A DNA stretch of 64,000 nucleotides from Flavobacteriales bacterium. Its GTDB lineage: Bacteria > Bacteroidota > Bacteroidia > CAIKAF01. A program made the translations under genes and the position numbers. The stretch's first letter is position 1, and each line of letters opens with the position of its first letter. The notes under the pieces are model-generated. The model was not told the origin of the DNA and did not search any database. It saw only the letters and a program-made list of their open reading frames with translations. This document shows positions 45,182 to 54,431 of the stretch, one piece after another. The stretch spans positions 1-64,000 of the forward strand of contig JAOABX010000011.1 in assembly GCA_026418175.1 (NCBI GenBank), in the 5' to 3' direction.

Positions 45182-46849
45182 TTACTTTTTAGCTAGTTTG
45201 TTTTTTGCCAATGAGATAATGTGGAGCAAGCCTACTGCAATTAGTATGCTGTAAAGTGGGAATATAGGTGTGAAATAGCGAGCCCAATCAATCCATAAAA
45301 AGTCAGTATTCCCCCAAAAAATAATTAGAAATGCCAGGAGTAACATGGCAGATGCATGAAATATTTTTTCCTGTTTCCATTTTTTCCAGGCAAATCTTCC
45401 TAGCACGATAATACCCACTAAAGCCAATAATCCATCCAGAAAATTAAAAGGTACTTTAAGGATGTAACCAAAGGTACCGTAGTAATTTTTTTTAATGTCT
45501 TTTACATAGGCTATCCGTTCTAACATCAGATTTAATTTCATGCTCCTGTCGCGCTTCAATTTTGCCCAATTATTATATTCTTTCGGGTTATCACGTTTTT
45601 CGTTTTGGGTAAGGATATTGGCTCGTTTGGTAAAATAATCATCAATACTTTCACGGGTTGCCTTTATTTTTTTAATACTGGCCCCCTGATATTGAGGATT
45701 GAGTTGAATAAACAAGCTGATGCTTATTAGGCCAGTAATTATTCCGGAAACTATCAGTTGAGGCAGTTGCTTAACAAAAATCTTTGAACTTTTCCCGGAA
45801 TCTACTGTTTGAGATTTCATTTTTACTATTTGTTTTTTATTGAGAGCTTGCCATATCAAGAGTAATCCCATGAGAACAAAGCAGGCAATGCTAATAAATA
45901 CAAGAACCCCGGCATTTAGCTTACTACCAATGGCCAATCCTATGACCACTGCATTAGCTAAGGAAATTAGAATTACCAGCCACCAAGGTTTGTTTTTTCT
46001 AACAGCATTTATAGTTGCAATAATAAAAACTACTCCTAGTGTAGTGAGGAATGTAGAAAATGAATCTAACCCAACGGCTGAATTAACATCAAAAAATATT
46101 TGATTCAGCAAAAGCCAGCAGGCGGCAATCAATCCTGTCCAAAAATTTAAATACAACCATGCAGTTAAGAATACTAATACAACAATGAAAGCGGTAAAAA
46201 TTGCATTGGGAATTCTGGCAAGATGAATGTATTCTGAAGGAGCAAAACTAAAAGGAGACGAACTGTATAATGAACTGGGAGCATATTCATCTTCTTTGTA
46301 TTCTTGAGGCAGCTTAGCTTTAACATTTCCGTGGTTTACCGGATGAGCAAATACAAAATAACCGTTAGGATCAGGCTTGTTAGATGCAAATGTATTAATA
46401 AACCAGCCCATGATATATTTTCCTACATTGGGAGCTTTCCATCCAAAAGTCCACATGGCCCTGTCGTACCACTGAAACTCTTTTCGAGGAAATTTTAAAG
46501 TATCATATTTTACTACTTCACTGATATTTTTTATTGTAATAAAATCGTAAGGAAATTTTATGGTATCAGGATTAAACTGGCTCCACTTTTCGCCTGTAAA
46601 AATGTCAATACCATGTATCCATGCATAAGTTGGCCACCAATTATCCAATTCTTTGGTTGGGCGAATATGGCCTTTAAAATACATTTGATACGATGCAATG
46701 GATGAGCTGGTCCACATTTGTTCATCATATCCGTTGGCATTCCGATGTTCTAAGCTGGTAAGTATCAGCCCTCGAATCAAGGAGATTATACCAATTAAAA
46801 CTACAATGCCAACTCGTACCAAACGGTTTTGAAAAAGTTGCATATACAT
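45182..46849 (-). CDS. GT-C-type membrane glycosyltransferase
   Basis: 555 residues with about ten membrane segments. A large loop after the first segment (about residues 30-195) begins with acidic and aromatic residues (NANGYDEQMWTSSS), the style of PMT/ArnT-like family 39 transferases that use polyprenyl-phosphate sugars at the periplasmic side. A hydrophilic insert of about 80 residues (around 375-455) lies before the last helices, and the tail is basic. The substrate is unknown. The divergent gene 43 bp away is a family 2 transferase; the two could supply one glycan. On its own strand TATCTTCG (46861-46868) is one base off the -7 consensus. Confidence 0.75.
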   Translation of the reverse strand: MYMQLFQNRLVRVGIVVLIGIISLIRGLILTSLEHRNANGYDEQMWTSSSIASYQMYFKGHIRPTKELDNWWPTYAWIHGIDIFTGEKWSQFNPDTIKFPYDFITIKNISEVVKYDTLKFPRKEFQWYDRAMWTFGWKAPNVGKYIMGWFINTFASNKPDPNGYFVFAHPVNHGNVKAKLPQEYKEDEYAPSSLYSSSPFSFAPSEYIHLARIPNAIFTAFIVVLVFLTAWLYLNFWTGLIAACWLLLNQIFFDVNSAVGLDSFSTFLTTLGVVFIIATINAVRKNKPWWLVILISLANAVVIGLAIGSKLNAGVLVFISIACFVLMGLLLIWQALNKKQIVKMKSQTVDSGKSSKIFVKQLPQLIVSGIITGLISISLFIQLNPQYQGASIKKIKATRESIDDYFTKRANILTQNEKRDNPKEYNNWAKLKRDRSMKLNLMLERIAYVKDIKKNYYGTFGYILKVPFNFLDGLLALVGIIVLGRFAWKKWKQEKIFHASAMLLLAFLIIFWGNTDFLWIDWARYFTPIFPLYSILIAVGLLHIISLAKNKLAKK

Positions 46850-46860
46850 GGATTTGTTTA

Positions 46861-46886
46861 CGAAGATAATACTATTCGTACATTTG
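46861..46886. promoter_or_regulatory. Two divergent -7 boxes in a 43-bp gap
   Basis: On the plus strand TACATTTG (46879-46886) is an exact TAnnTTTG match and ends 6 bases before the ATG at 46893; a TTTG at 46853-46856 is 22 bases upstream. On the minus strand TATCTTCG (46861-46868) is one base off and ends 11 bases before the ATG at 46849. Both transcripts would have very short leaders. Confidence 0.5.
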
Positions 46887-46892
46887 CATGAA

Positions 46893-47813
46893 ATGAATCA
46901 TTGCTTTAAGATTTCAGCTGTAATTTGTACGTATAATCGGGAAAAGTACATTAGAAAAGCCTTGGATGCATTAGCAGTACAAACCTTGGCGAAATCTGAT
47001 TTTGAAATTGTGGTAATTAATAATAACAGTACTGATCGTTCTGCTGAACAAATTCAGGAATTTATATCAGATCATCCCGAACTACACATTGTTTTTTGTA
47101 ATGAAGCACAACAGGGTTTATCACATGCCCGTAACCGAGGTATAAAAGAATCAACGGGTAAGCTGATTACTTTTTTAGATGATGACGCCATTGCGCCTCC
47201 TGATTTTCTTGAAAAGTGTGTAAAGTATTTTGAGCAAAATCCAAACATGATGGCATTGGGCGGAAAAATAATTCCAGAATTTGTAGATGGTAAACCGATT
47301 TGGTACACCAAACATTATTGGGGAGTAACCGGGCAGTTTGATCCGGGAAATCAACCCGGAGCGATATTATATTGGGGTAAATTTCCTTGTGGCAGCAACA
47401 TGACTTTTCGACGAGATTTTTTTGATACTTACGGATTTTTTAATCCTAATTTGGGAAGAAAAGGAGCTATTTTGTTAGCAGGTGAAGAAAAGGAATTATT
47501 TTCAAGGGTAAAAGATAAGCATGATAAAGACTGTGTTTGGTATCAGCCTGATTTAATTGTGTATCATATAGTAGATAATACCAAGTTGAATGCTGATTAT
47601 TTGAAAAAGTTTTGCTTGGGTTTTGCCAAAGGTGAAAAATTAGAAGTAGCAGATGCCCCTTGGAATGTAAAGTTGAAACGATATATGGAATATACCATCA
47701 AGCCACTTGGTGCAATGTTGTTGGGCTTACTATTTATCATTAAAGGAGAAAAGGAAAAAGGCCATATGCTTATTCGCTTTGGATGGTGGATATTAAAAGG
47801 AATGTGGGAATAA
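46893..47813 (+). CDS. Family 2 glycosyltransferase
   Basis: 306 residues from the ATG at 46893 (MNHCFKISAVICTYNREKYI). An earlier ATG at 46848 would place the proposed promoter inside the gene and adds a non-homologous leader. GT-A features: VICTYNRE, VINNNSTDRSAEQI, the DXD-type ITFLDDDAIAPPDFL, GSNMTFRRDFF and GEEKELFSRV as a catalytic-base region. A short hydrophobic stretch near the C-terminus (GAMLLGLLFIIKG) suggests membrane contact. It probably transfers a sugar to a surface glycan or lipid; donor and acceptor are unknown. Confidence 0.9.
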   Translation: MNHCFKISAVICTYNREKYIRKALDALAVQTLAKSDFEIVVINNNSTDRSAEQIQEFISDHPELHIVFCNEAQQGLSHARNRGIKESTGKLITFLDDDAIAPPDFLEKCVKYFEQNPNMMALGGKIIPEFVDGKPIWYTKHYWGVTGQFDPGNQPGAILYWGKFPCGSNMTFRRDFFDTYGFFNPNLGRKGAILLAGEEKELFSRVKDKHDKDCVWYQPDLIVYHIVDNTKLNADYLKKFCLGFAKGEKLEVADAPWNVKLKRYMEYTIKPLGAMLLGLLFIIKGEKEKGHMLIRFGWWILKGMWE

Positions 47814-47846
47814 AAAATGCATGTTGAAAAATACGTTATTGATATT

Positions 47847-48872
47847 CTATAATTTATCAACTTCTTCCTTAAATTTTTTACCATCATAGGCCCATTTTAC
47901 GTACACAGCCCCCCACGTAAAACCACCCCCAAATGCAGAAAGAATTAAATTGTCGCCCCGTTTTAATTGGGATTCATATTCCCACAGGCATAGCGGAATG
48001 GTTCCGGATGTTGTATTTCCATACTTATGAATGTTCAGCATTACCTTTTCTTCGGGTAATTGCATCCGTTGTGCGGTTGCTTCTATGATACGTTTATTGG
48101 CTTGATGAGGCACCAGCCATGCAATGTCTTCGGGTTTTAAGTGATTGCGTTCCATTACTTCGGCTGACACATCAGCCATGTTAGTTACGGCAAACTTAAA
48201 TACGGCTTGCCCTTCTTGATAAACATAGTGTTCACGTCTATCCACGGTATCATGTGATGCCGGGCGGCGAGAACCACCAGCTTTCTGATGCAGGTATTGT
48301 GCTCCTGACCCGTCGCTTTTTAAAATTTCATCCATAATACCATAGCCTTCGCTATTAGGTTCTAACAATACAGCTCCGGCTCCATCTCCAAAAATGATGC
48401 AAGTTGCCCGATCGGTGTAATCAATAATGGATGACATTTTATCGGCACCTACTACAATTACTTTTTTATATGTACCACTTTCAATAAATTTTGAAGCTGT
48501 AACCAAAGAATAAATAAATCCGCTGCATGCAGCATTGATATCATAATTAAAAGCATTGGTAGCACCTATTGCATCAGCAATGATATTAGCAGTAGCCGGA
48601 AATTGCATATCGGGTGTTACGGTGGCACAAATAAGTAGGTCTATTTCTTTGGGATTGGTATTTGTTTTTTTAAGTAATCCTTTTACAGCTTCAATCCCCA
48701 TCACAGAGGTGCCTTTGTCTTTTCCTTTTAAAATACGCCGTTCTCGTATGCCGGTGCGGCTAGTAATCCATTCATCGGTGGTATCCACCATGGTTTCTAA
48801 CTCTTTGTTGGTAAGAATATAGTCGGGAACATACCCCTGAACACCGGTGATGGCTGCTGTGATTTTATGCAT
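47847..48872 (-). CDS. fabH: 3-oxoacyl-ACP synthase III
   Basis: 341 residues. It starts fatty-acid synthesis by joining an acyl-CoA primer to malonyl-ACP. The catalytic triad is visible as Cys116 ([10 protein letters not shown]), His256 (VPHQANKRI) and Asn286 (GNTTSGTIP). The C-terminal GGGFTWGA is also typical. The ATG overlaps the end of plsX by 8 bases, so the two are translationally coupled. It is the last gene of the classic DUF177-rpmF-plsX-fabH order. Confidence 0.96.
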   Translation of the reverse strand: MHKITAAITGVQGYVPDYILTNKELETMVDTTDEWITSRTGIRERRILKGKDKGTSVMGIEAVKGLLKKTNTNPKEIDLLICATVTPDMQFPATANIIADAIGATNAFNYDINAACSGFIYSLVTASKFIESGTYKKVIVVGADKMSSIIDYTDRATCIIFGDGAGAVLLEPNSEGYGIMDEILKSDGSGAQYLHQKAGGSRRPASHDTVDRREHYVYQEGQAVFKFAVTNMADVSAEVMERNHLKPEDIAWLVPHQANKRIIEATAQRMQLPEEKVMLNIHKYGNTTSGTIPLCLWEYESQLKRGDNLILSAFGGGFTWGAVYVKWAYDGKKFKEEVDKL

Positions 48873-49815
48873 GCTGTACCGCTTCTTTTATTTTTTCACA
48901 AACTGAACTTTCGATCATTTCTTTTGTTAGGCGAATCATATTTTTTATAGCCAGTGAGGAACTAATGCCATGCCCAACAATTACGGGTTTATTTACTCCT
49001 AAAATGGGCGAACCTCCATGTTGTTCATAATTGAATTTGGAATAGAATGGATCATTCTTTCCTCCTTTATGAATTGCAATTTCATAAAATTTTTCAGATA
49101 GTTTTAAAATTACATTCCCTACAAATCCACTACAAACAGCAACGTCAGCCTTGCCATCAAAAAGGTCTCGTCCTTCCAGATTCCCTACAAAATTTATCCT
49201 CTTGTATTCTGCCATTAGTTTATGAGCAGCAATACTTAGCTGATTGCCCTTTTCGGGTTCTTCACCTATATTTACTAAACCAACTCTAGGGTTTTTAATT
49301 TTAAGTACGCTTTCGGCATAGGTAGAACCTAGTATGGCAAAGTCAAGTAGATTTTCTGGTTTACAATCTGCATTGGCACCTACATCCAAAATAATTCCAT
49401 CTTGACCATATAAATTGGGTAAAATGGAAATTAAACAGGGGCGAAGGTCTTCACGTGATAATCCTACTTTAAAATAGGCTCCCACTAACATAGCACCTGA
49501 ATTGCCTGCACTACAAAATCCATGAATTTTTCCGTCGCGAAGCATATCAAACCCAACTGCCATTGAGGATTGTGGTCTTTCGGCAAAACTTTTTACCGGA
49601 CTGGAGGACATACCAATTATTTCCGGTGCATTTACAAGGGTAAATTGGCCTGGATCGGCTCCTTTTTCTTTTAACATGTTAGTTATCAATACAGCATCTC
49701 CCAATAAAACCAATTCAATTTCATTGCCCCATGTTTCTTTTGCTTCGATAGCCCCTTGAATGGTTGCATTGGGAGCAAAATCCCCTCCCATGATATCTAA
49801 GCCAATTTTGATCAT
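48865..49815 (-). CDS. plsX: Phosphate acyltransferase
   Basis: 316 residues. It makes acyl-phosphate from acyl-ACP, the first step of phospholipid synthesis by the PlsX/PlsY route. Signatures: [12 protein letters not shown] at the N-terminus, [45 protein letters not shown] and [14 protein letters not shown]. The length is normal. It precedes fabH with an 8-base overlap. A terminator and its own promoter stand between it and rpmF, so here it is partly uncoupled from the ribosomal-protein gene. Confidence 0.96.
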   Translation of the reverse strand: MIKIGLDIMGGDFAPNATIQGAIEAKETWGNEIELVLLGDAVLITNMLKEKGADPGQFTLVNAPEIIGMSSSPVKSFAERPQSSMAVGFDMLRDGKIHGFCSAGNSGAMLVGAYFKVGLSREDLRPCLISILPNLYGQDGIILDVGANADCKPENLLDFAILGSTYAESVLKIKNPRVGLVNIGEEPEKGNQLSIAAHKLMAEYKRINFVGNLEGRDLFDGKADVAVCSGFVGNVILKLSEKFYEIAIHKGGKNDPFYSKFNYEQHGGSPILGVNKPVIVGHGISSSLAIKNMIRLTKEMIESSVCEKIKEAVQHA

Positions 49816-49832
49816 ATTGTATGATATGGTAA

Positions 49833-49860
49833 CAAAAGTATGAATTTATTTGAATGGCAA
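49833..49860 (-). promoter_or_regulatory. plsX promoter
   Basis: On the minus strand TACTTTTG (49840-49833) is an exact -7 match, 17 bases before the plsX ATG. A TTG (49860-49858) lies 17 bases further upstream, slightly closer than the usual 19-21. Confidence 0.55.
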
Positions 49861-49915
49861 TTATTTATCCTAAATAAGCCATTTTGTTTGGAAAGGAATG
49901 ATTTTAAAACAAATG

Positions 49916-49944
49916 AAAAAACCGGACAATTAATTATTGCCCGG
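49916..49944 (-). terminator. Rho-independent terminator after rpmF
   Basis: On the minus strand CCGGGCAAT and ATTGTCCGG form a 9-bp stem with one G-T pair and a 5-base loop, followed by six T. It lies 23 bases after the rpmF stop. Confidence 0.88.
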
Positions 49945-49967
49945 TACCTATACAAATTAAAAATATT

Positions 49968-50159
49968 TTAAGCTGATGTTTTAGCTTCAACAACTAGCTT
50001 TCCTTTATAATAAAGGTTGCCATCAACATAATAGGCACGGTGGCGCTGGTGAACAGTTCCTGTTGTGGGACAGGTAGAAAGTGTAGGTGCAGTAGCCTTG
50101 TAATGAGTTCTGCGCTTATCTCTCCGAGTCTTGGATATTTTTCGTTTAGGATGTGCCAT
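49968..50159 (-). CDS. rpmF: 50S ribosomal protein L32
   Basis: 63 residues. Recognised by the start [20 protein letters not shown] and the conserved [13 protein letters not shown] end. Only one cysteine remains (CPTTG), with HRAYY in place of the second Cys pair, so this is the non-zinc form. It lies 11 bases after the DUF177 gene, the order conserved across bacteria, and is followed by a terminator. Confidence 0.97.
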   Translation of the reverse strand: MAHPKRKISKTRRDKRRTHYKATAPTLSTCPTTGTVHQRHRAYYVDGNLYYKGKLVVEAKTSA

Positions 50160-50170
50160 GACTGTACTAT

Positions 50171-50710
50171 TTAATTATTATCCATTATTTTTTTTAAAGC
50201 CTCCCACCGGGGATCAGTTTCTTCAGCAGTTTGACCAGAATTTCGATATGATTTAAGTTTTTCAATCATTTCCTGATTACAGGTTTTAGTTTCATTTACA
50301 TCATTTTGGCAAACCCGTTTCATGGGGATTGAAAGTAGAATATAATCATACATGTATGGTGCCAGGTTAATCTCAAATTCTGATCGGGGCAGGGTGATAA
50401 TCGTGTCATCATCTCCTTGGTCTTCCTCTCCGAAGTTTACAATCAATTTTTGCCTGATTTCAATAGGTTGATGATAGTCATCCAAACACCGGTCACAAGG
50501 CATATATACTGTTCCTAAAATTTCAAAATCAAACACCAGCATGGTGGGATCTTTCATTAAATGAACAGTAGCTTTTAGATCAGCCTGGCTAAATTCCGTC
50601 TCTGCTTCAAAGAACTCCCTGAAAAAATCATCATTGATTAAATAATCAAATGTATGACTCCCGGTTTTCAGGCCTTCGTAATTTATGATATATTCTTGCA
50701 ATTTTCTCAC
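50171..50710 (-). CDS. DUF177 (YceD-like) protein
   Basis: 179 residues from a GTG at 50710 ([18 protein letters not shown]). A TTG at 50731 also opens the frame, but it lies inside the predicted -7 box (50729-50736) and cannot be transcribed from that promoter, so the GTG is preferred. The DUF177 pattern includes the Cys pair [16 protein letters not shown] near the middle, the [18 protein letters not shown] helix, and the C-terminal [10 protein letters not shown]. The gene is next to rpmF in most bacteria; YceD homologues are linked to 23S rRNA maturation or ribosome assembly, a role not proven for this branch. Confidence 0.9.
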   Translation of the reverse strand: MRKLQEYIINYEGLKTGSHTFDYLINDDFFREFFEAETEFSQADLKATVHLMKDPTMLVFDFEILGTVYMPCDRCLDDYHQPIEIRQKLIVNFGEEDQGDDDTIITLPRSEFEINLAPYMYDYILLSIPMKRVCQNDVNETKTCNQEMIEKLKSYRNSGQTAEETDPRWEALKKIMDNN

Positions 50711-50728
50711 GACCTGAAATTGGGATGG

Positions 50729-50760
50729 CAAAAATAGAAGTTATTAAGTATAAAACCAAA
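50729..50760 (-). promoter_or_regulatory. Promoter of DUF177-rpmF, -33 and -7 boxes
   Basis: On the minus strand TTTG (50760-50757), a 20-base spacer, then TATTTTTG (50736-50729), an exact Bacteroidetes promoter. Its position fixes the GTG at 50710 as the first usable start codon of DUF177. Confidence 0.72.
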
Positions 50761-50829
50761 CTTTTTTCTGTTCATAGCTATAAATTTTCCTTGAAAAAAT
50801 GTATAAGTTTGAAGCATATCTTGCTAATT

Positions 50830-51708
50830 ATGCAATTTAAAGAATCAGAACTTATCATTAATCATCGTGGCGGGGTGTATCACCTCAATTTACGCCCGGA
50901 AGAGCTGGCTGATACAGTGATTTTAGTAGGGGATCCGGGACGTGTGGCTGAGGTGTCTCGTCATTTTGACCGGTTGGAAGTAAGTACCGGAAATCGTGAA
51001 TTTATTACACATACCGGATATATTGGTAAAAAACGAATTTCCTGTATTTCTACCGGAATCGGTACAGACAATATTGATATTGTACTAAATGAACTGGATG
51101 CTGCGGTAAATATTGATTTGGAAACCCGTACCGAAAAGTCAGAGAAAAAAAGTTTGAATTTGATTCGTTTGGGAACTACCGGTGCCTTGCAACCGGATAT
51201 TGAAGTAGATAGTTTTATCGCATCAGCGTATGTAATTGGTTTGGATGGATTAATGAACTATTATAAATATCACAAATCCATTGAACAGATGGATATGATT
51301 GAAGATTTTACATGGCAAACGGGTTATCCGCATGTATTATCTAAACCGTATGTTTTTAAAGCATCTGAAAATCTATTGAAATTGTTTCGTGGCGACAATT
51401 GTCATCATGGAATTACATTAACTGCCCCCGGCTTTTATGCTCCTCAAGGTAGAAAATTGCGGTACGAACTTCTTTATCCCGAATTGATTGATAATTATTC
51501 AAAATTCAGGTATAAAGAATATCATACAACAAATCTTGAAATGGAAACTTCAGCCCTTTATGGGTTGGGCACATTGCTGGGCCATAAAGTATGTACGGTT
51601 TGCACTGTTGTGGCAAACCGTATCAACCGTACTTTCTCTGCTGATGGGCACAAGGCCGTAGAGGAATTGATTAAATTTGCATTAGAAAAAATCTGTTCTA
51701 CTCCTTGA
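50830..51708 (+). CDS. Nucleoside phosphorylase (uridine phosphorylase-like)
   Basis: 292 residues from the ATG at 50830. The PNP/UDP family pattern is clear: ILVGDPGRVAEVSRHF near the N-terminus (phosphate-binding Gly-Asp), STGIGTDNIDIVLNEL, IRLGTTGALQ, and the nucleoside-binding NLEMETSALYGLG (ME-ETSAL). It would split nucleosides with phosphate for salvage; base preference is not clear. An earlier ATG at 50725 would run into the opposite promoter and has no family sequence. TAAGTTTG at 50804-50811 is an exact -7 box 19 bases before the ATG. queE overlaps its stop by four bases. Confidence 0.9.
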   Translation: MQFKESELIINHRGGVYHLNLRPEELADTVILVGDPGRVAEVSRHFDRLEVSTGNREFITHTGYIGKKRISCISTGIGTDNIDIVLNELDAAVNIDLETRTEKSEKKSLNLIRLGTTGALQPDIEVDSFIASAYVIGLDGLMNYYKYHKSIEQMDMIEDFTWQTGYPHVLSKPYVFKASENLLKLFRGDNCHHGITLTAPGFYAPQGRKLRYELLYPELIDNYSKFRYKEYHTTNLEMETSALYGLGTLLGHKVCTVCTVVANRINRTFSADGHKAVEELIKFALEKICSTP

Positions 51709-52349
51709 TAACTAACGATTTTTATGATGTACATGCGATAGCTGATGCGGAGATAACTTATCCGCTCATGGAGCACTTTTATACTATTCAGGGAGAAGGA
51801 GCCAATGCAGGAAAGCCTGCGTATTTTCTTCGTTTAGGCGGATGTGATGTAGGATGTGTTTGGTGTGATGTGAAAGAATCATGGGAGGCTAATAAACACC
51901 CAAATACTTCTGTACATCAGATGGTGAAATGGGTACTGGATGCAGGTGCTGTACGTTGCGTGATTACTGGAGGCGAACCACTGATGTATGATCTTGGGCC
52001 ATTAACCCGCGAATTAAAAAAAAATGGCATTGAAACTTTGATTGAAACATCCGGTGTTTATCCTTTTTCCGGAGTGTTTGACTGGGTTTGTTTTTCTCCT
52101 AAAAAATTCAAAAAACCACACGATTCCATTTATAAACATGCTAATGAACTAAAAGTAATCGTTTATCATACATCTGATTTGGATTGGGGAATGGAATATG
52201 CCAAACGTGTCAATAAAACTTGTCGATTATTTTTTCAACCCGAATGGAGTAAAGAAAAAGAAATGTTACCTCGTATTATAGAATTTGTAAAGCAACACCC
52301 AGAATGGAGTATTTCTTTACAAACTCATAAGTATATGAATATACCCTAA
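51705..52349 (+). CDS. queE: 7-carboxy-7-deazaguanine synthase
   Basis: 214 residues from a TTG at 51705 that overlaps the upstream stop (TTGA). The next ATG at 51771 would remove residues just before MEHFYTIQGEG that other bacterial QueE proteins appear to share, so the TTG is preferred but not certain. Radical-SAM enzyme of queuosine synthesis; it contracts carboxy-tetrahydropterin to carboxydeazaguanine. The iron-sulfur cysteines are Cys47, Cys51 and Cys54 (CDVGCVWC), with ITGGEPLMYDLGPL after them. The protein is compact, as usual for QueE. No other queuosine genes are nearby. Confidence 0.93.
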   Translation: MITNDFYDVHAIADAEITYPLMEHFYTIQGEGANAGKPAYFLRLGGCDVGCVWCDVKESWEANKHPNTSVHQMVKWVLDAGAVRCVITGGEPLMYDLGPLTRELKKNGIETLIETSGVYPFSGVFDWVCFSPKKFKKPHDSIYKHANELKVIVYHTSDLDWGMEYAKRVNKTCRLFFQPEWSKEKEMLPRIIEFVKQHPEWSISLQTHKYMNIP

Positions 52350-52481
52350 TTACTTTTAAGAATATATATGACTGTATGAAAAAAAATTCGCAATATAAAA
52401 TGAAAGGATACTATGATTTAATAAACTATAAAACTTTTTGATTGGTATTTATCTAGATTCATTCATCATTAAATTAGTAGC

Positions 52482-54431
52482 ATGAAAAATAATTCAATTA
52501 CCATATTCATTTATTTGATTATACACATTCTAATCAGTGCTTGTTCAGTTGCTCAAAATCAATATTCAATATCCAACAAAAAAGCTATCAAAGTATTTGA
52601 AGAAGGATATAATTTGGCCATGAAACGTGAAGACGATAAGGCCATCAAAAAGCTAGAGGAAGCTTTAAAAATTGAGCCTCGGTTTGGAGAAGCCTATGCC
52701 CTGTTAGGAGAAATTTATTTGGATAAAAAGGATTACGAGAAAGCTGAGCAATATTATATCCAATTGATTGAGTTAAATGAAAAACGATATGCTGTATATT
52801 ACTCAACCATAGGCGATATTTTAATGAAGCAACAGAAATTCAGAGAAGCCGCAAGGGCTATTGGTGCATATCTTGAAAAGGCAGCTCCAAAAAAAGCCAT
52901 GGCTGATAAATATATGGGTTTACTTCGTAAGTGCGAAGTAGCAGCTTTTCTTATGGAACATCCGGTACCATTTATGCCGGTAAATTTAGGTAATCAAATT
53001 AACAGTGCCTCTTCTGAATATCATCCCTCCATGCCGGCAGATGGTTCATTCATAATTTATACTGTTCGTGAAAAAAGTGAAAGCGCACATTGTCGCTCCA
53101 TGGATGGTACTTTTGAAGATTTCTACATTAGTTATCGTAGTGATAATGGTTGGACATTGCGTAAAAACCTCGGCCCACCAGTAAATACTGATTGCAATGA
53201 AGGAGCAGCCAATGTATCGCCAGATGGAAGATTTATGTTTTTTGCAGCAAATAATCGCAAAATGCGGGATGAAAGTATGGATATTTACTTGGTTGAAAAA
53301 AAAGGGAATGAATGGTCAGCCCCGGTAAATTTAGAATCTCCCATTAATACAGATGCTTTTGAGTCTCAACCCTCTTTTTCTTCGGATGGAAAAACCTTGT
53401 ATTTTGTTAGCAATCGTCCGGGAGGCCTTGGTGGAAATGATATTTGGTATTCCATACGCCAGTCAGATGGTACCTGGTCAAACCCAGTAAATCTTGGAGC
53501 ACCCGTTAATACGGTAGGAAATGAAATTTCTCCCTTTATTCATCCCGATGGAAGTACTTTATATTTTTGTTCAGATGGCCATGAAGGCATGGGGGGATAT
53601 GATTTTTTTGTTGCCCGTAAAGACCCTGCATCTAATGTATTTGGTGAACCTATCAATCTTGGATATCCCATCAATACAGTAGCTGATGAACGAAGCCTGA
53701 TAATCAGTGCTGATGGTACACGCGGTTATTTCGCATCCAATCAGTTGGGAGGGTTAGGGCAATATGATTTGTATATGTTTGAAATTCCTCAAACGGTTCG
53801 TCCTAAGCCGGTTACTTATTTAAAAGGAAAAGTGCTGGATCGTAAAACCCGAGTGCCTTTGCAAGCTCAGTTTCAGCTAATTGATATTCAAACCGGAAAT
53901 GTAATTGTTGAATCATCTTCTGATCCTATAAATGGTGAATTTTTGGTAAGCATTCCACCTGATAAACGCTATGCATTGAACGTAAACAAGCAAGGGTATT
54001 TATTTTTTTCTGAATCGTATGATGTAAAAGCCAATGATTCGCTTCGCCCGTTTTTGATTGATATTCCTTTACAACCCATTGAAGTGGGTGGGGCTGTGGT
54101 ATTAAAAAATGTATACTTTAATACCGATAAGTACGATTTGCTAAATGAATCAAAAGCAGAGTTAAACAAATTGGCAGAATTACTTAAAGCAAATCCTTCC
54201 ATGAAAATTGAAATTGGAGGTCATACTGATAACGTTGGAAATAAAACTTACAATCAAAAATTATCAGAAAACCGTGCCAAAGCAGTTTATGATTATTTGA
54301 TATTTCAGGGCATTGCTGCAGCCCGTTTATCATACAAAGGCTACGGCGATACTATGCCCATAGCAGATAATGCTACTGAACAAGGTAGAGCCCTGAATCG
54401 TAGAACAGAGTTTAAAGTTACAGCCAAATAA
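52482..54431 (+). CDS. PorE-like lipoprotein: TPR, beta-propeller, CRD and OmpA domains
   Basis: 649 residues. Lipobox ISAC with Cys21. Then TPR repeats (about 34-145), five PD40/WD40-like blades (about 170-430, repeats such as NTDAFESQPSFSSDGKTLYF and NTVGNEISPFIHPDGSTLYF), a carboxypeptidase-regulatory-like domain (about 440-535) and an OmpA peptidoglycan-binding domain (about 545-649) with GGHTDNVGNKTYNQKLSENR and ALNRRTEFKV. This domain order is that of PorE of Porphyromonas gingivalis, a type IX secretion component thought to tie the system to peptidoglycan. Related proteins of the same plan may have other roles. The GDPD gene begins at its last base. Confidence 0.88.
   Translation: MKNNSITIFIYLIIHILISACSVAQNQYSISNKKAIKVFEEGYNLAMKREDDKAIKKLEEALKIEPRFGEAYALLGEIYLDKKDYEKAEQYYIQLIELNEKRYAVYYSTIGDILMKQQKFREAARAIGAYLEKAAPKKAMADKYMGLLRKCEVAAFLMEHPVPFMPVNLGNQINSASSEYHPSMPADGSFIIYTVREKSESAHCRSMDGTFEDFYISYRSDNGWTLRKNLGPPVNTDCNEGAANVSPDGRFMFFAANNRKMRDESMDIYLVEKKGNEWSAPVNLESPINTDAFESQPSFSSDGKTLYFVSNRPGGLGGNDIWYSIRQSDGTWSNPVNLGAPVNTVGNEISPFIHPDGSTLYFCSDGHEGMGGYDFFVARKDPASNVFGEPINLGYPINTVADERSLIISADGTRGYFASNQLGGLGQYDLYMFEIPQTVRPKPVTYLKGKVLDRKTRVPLQAQFQLIDIQTGNVIVESSSDPINGEFLVSIPPDKRYALNVNKQGYLFFSESYDVKANDSLRPFLIDIPLQPIEVGGAVVLKNVYFNTDKYDLLNESKAELNKLAELLKANPSMKIEIGGHTDNVGNKTYNQKLSENRAKAVYDYLIFQGIAAARLSYKGYGDTMPIADNATEQGRALNRRTEFKVTAK

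Noticed and set aside
50725-50830. Upstream ATG start for the nucleoside phosphorylase at 50725
   Set aside because: The extra 35 residues have no family similarity, and the region overlaps the DUF177 promoter and a plus-strand -7 box at 50804-50811.
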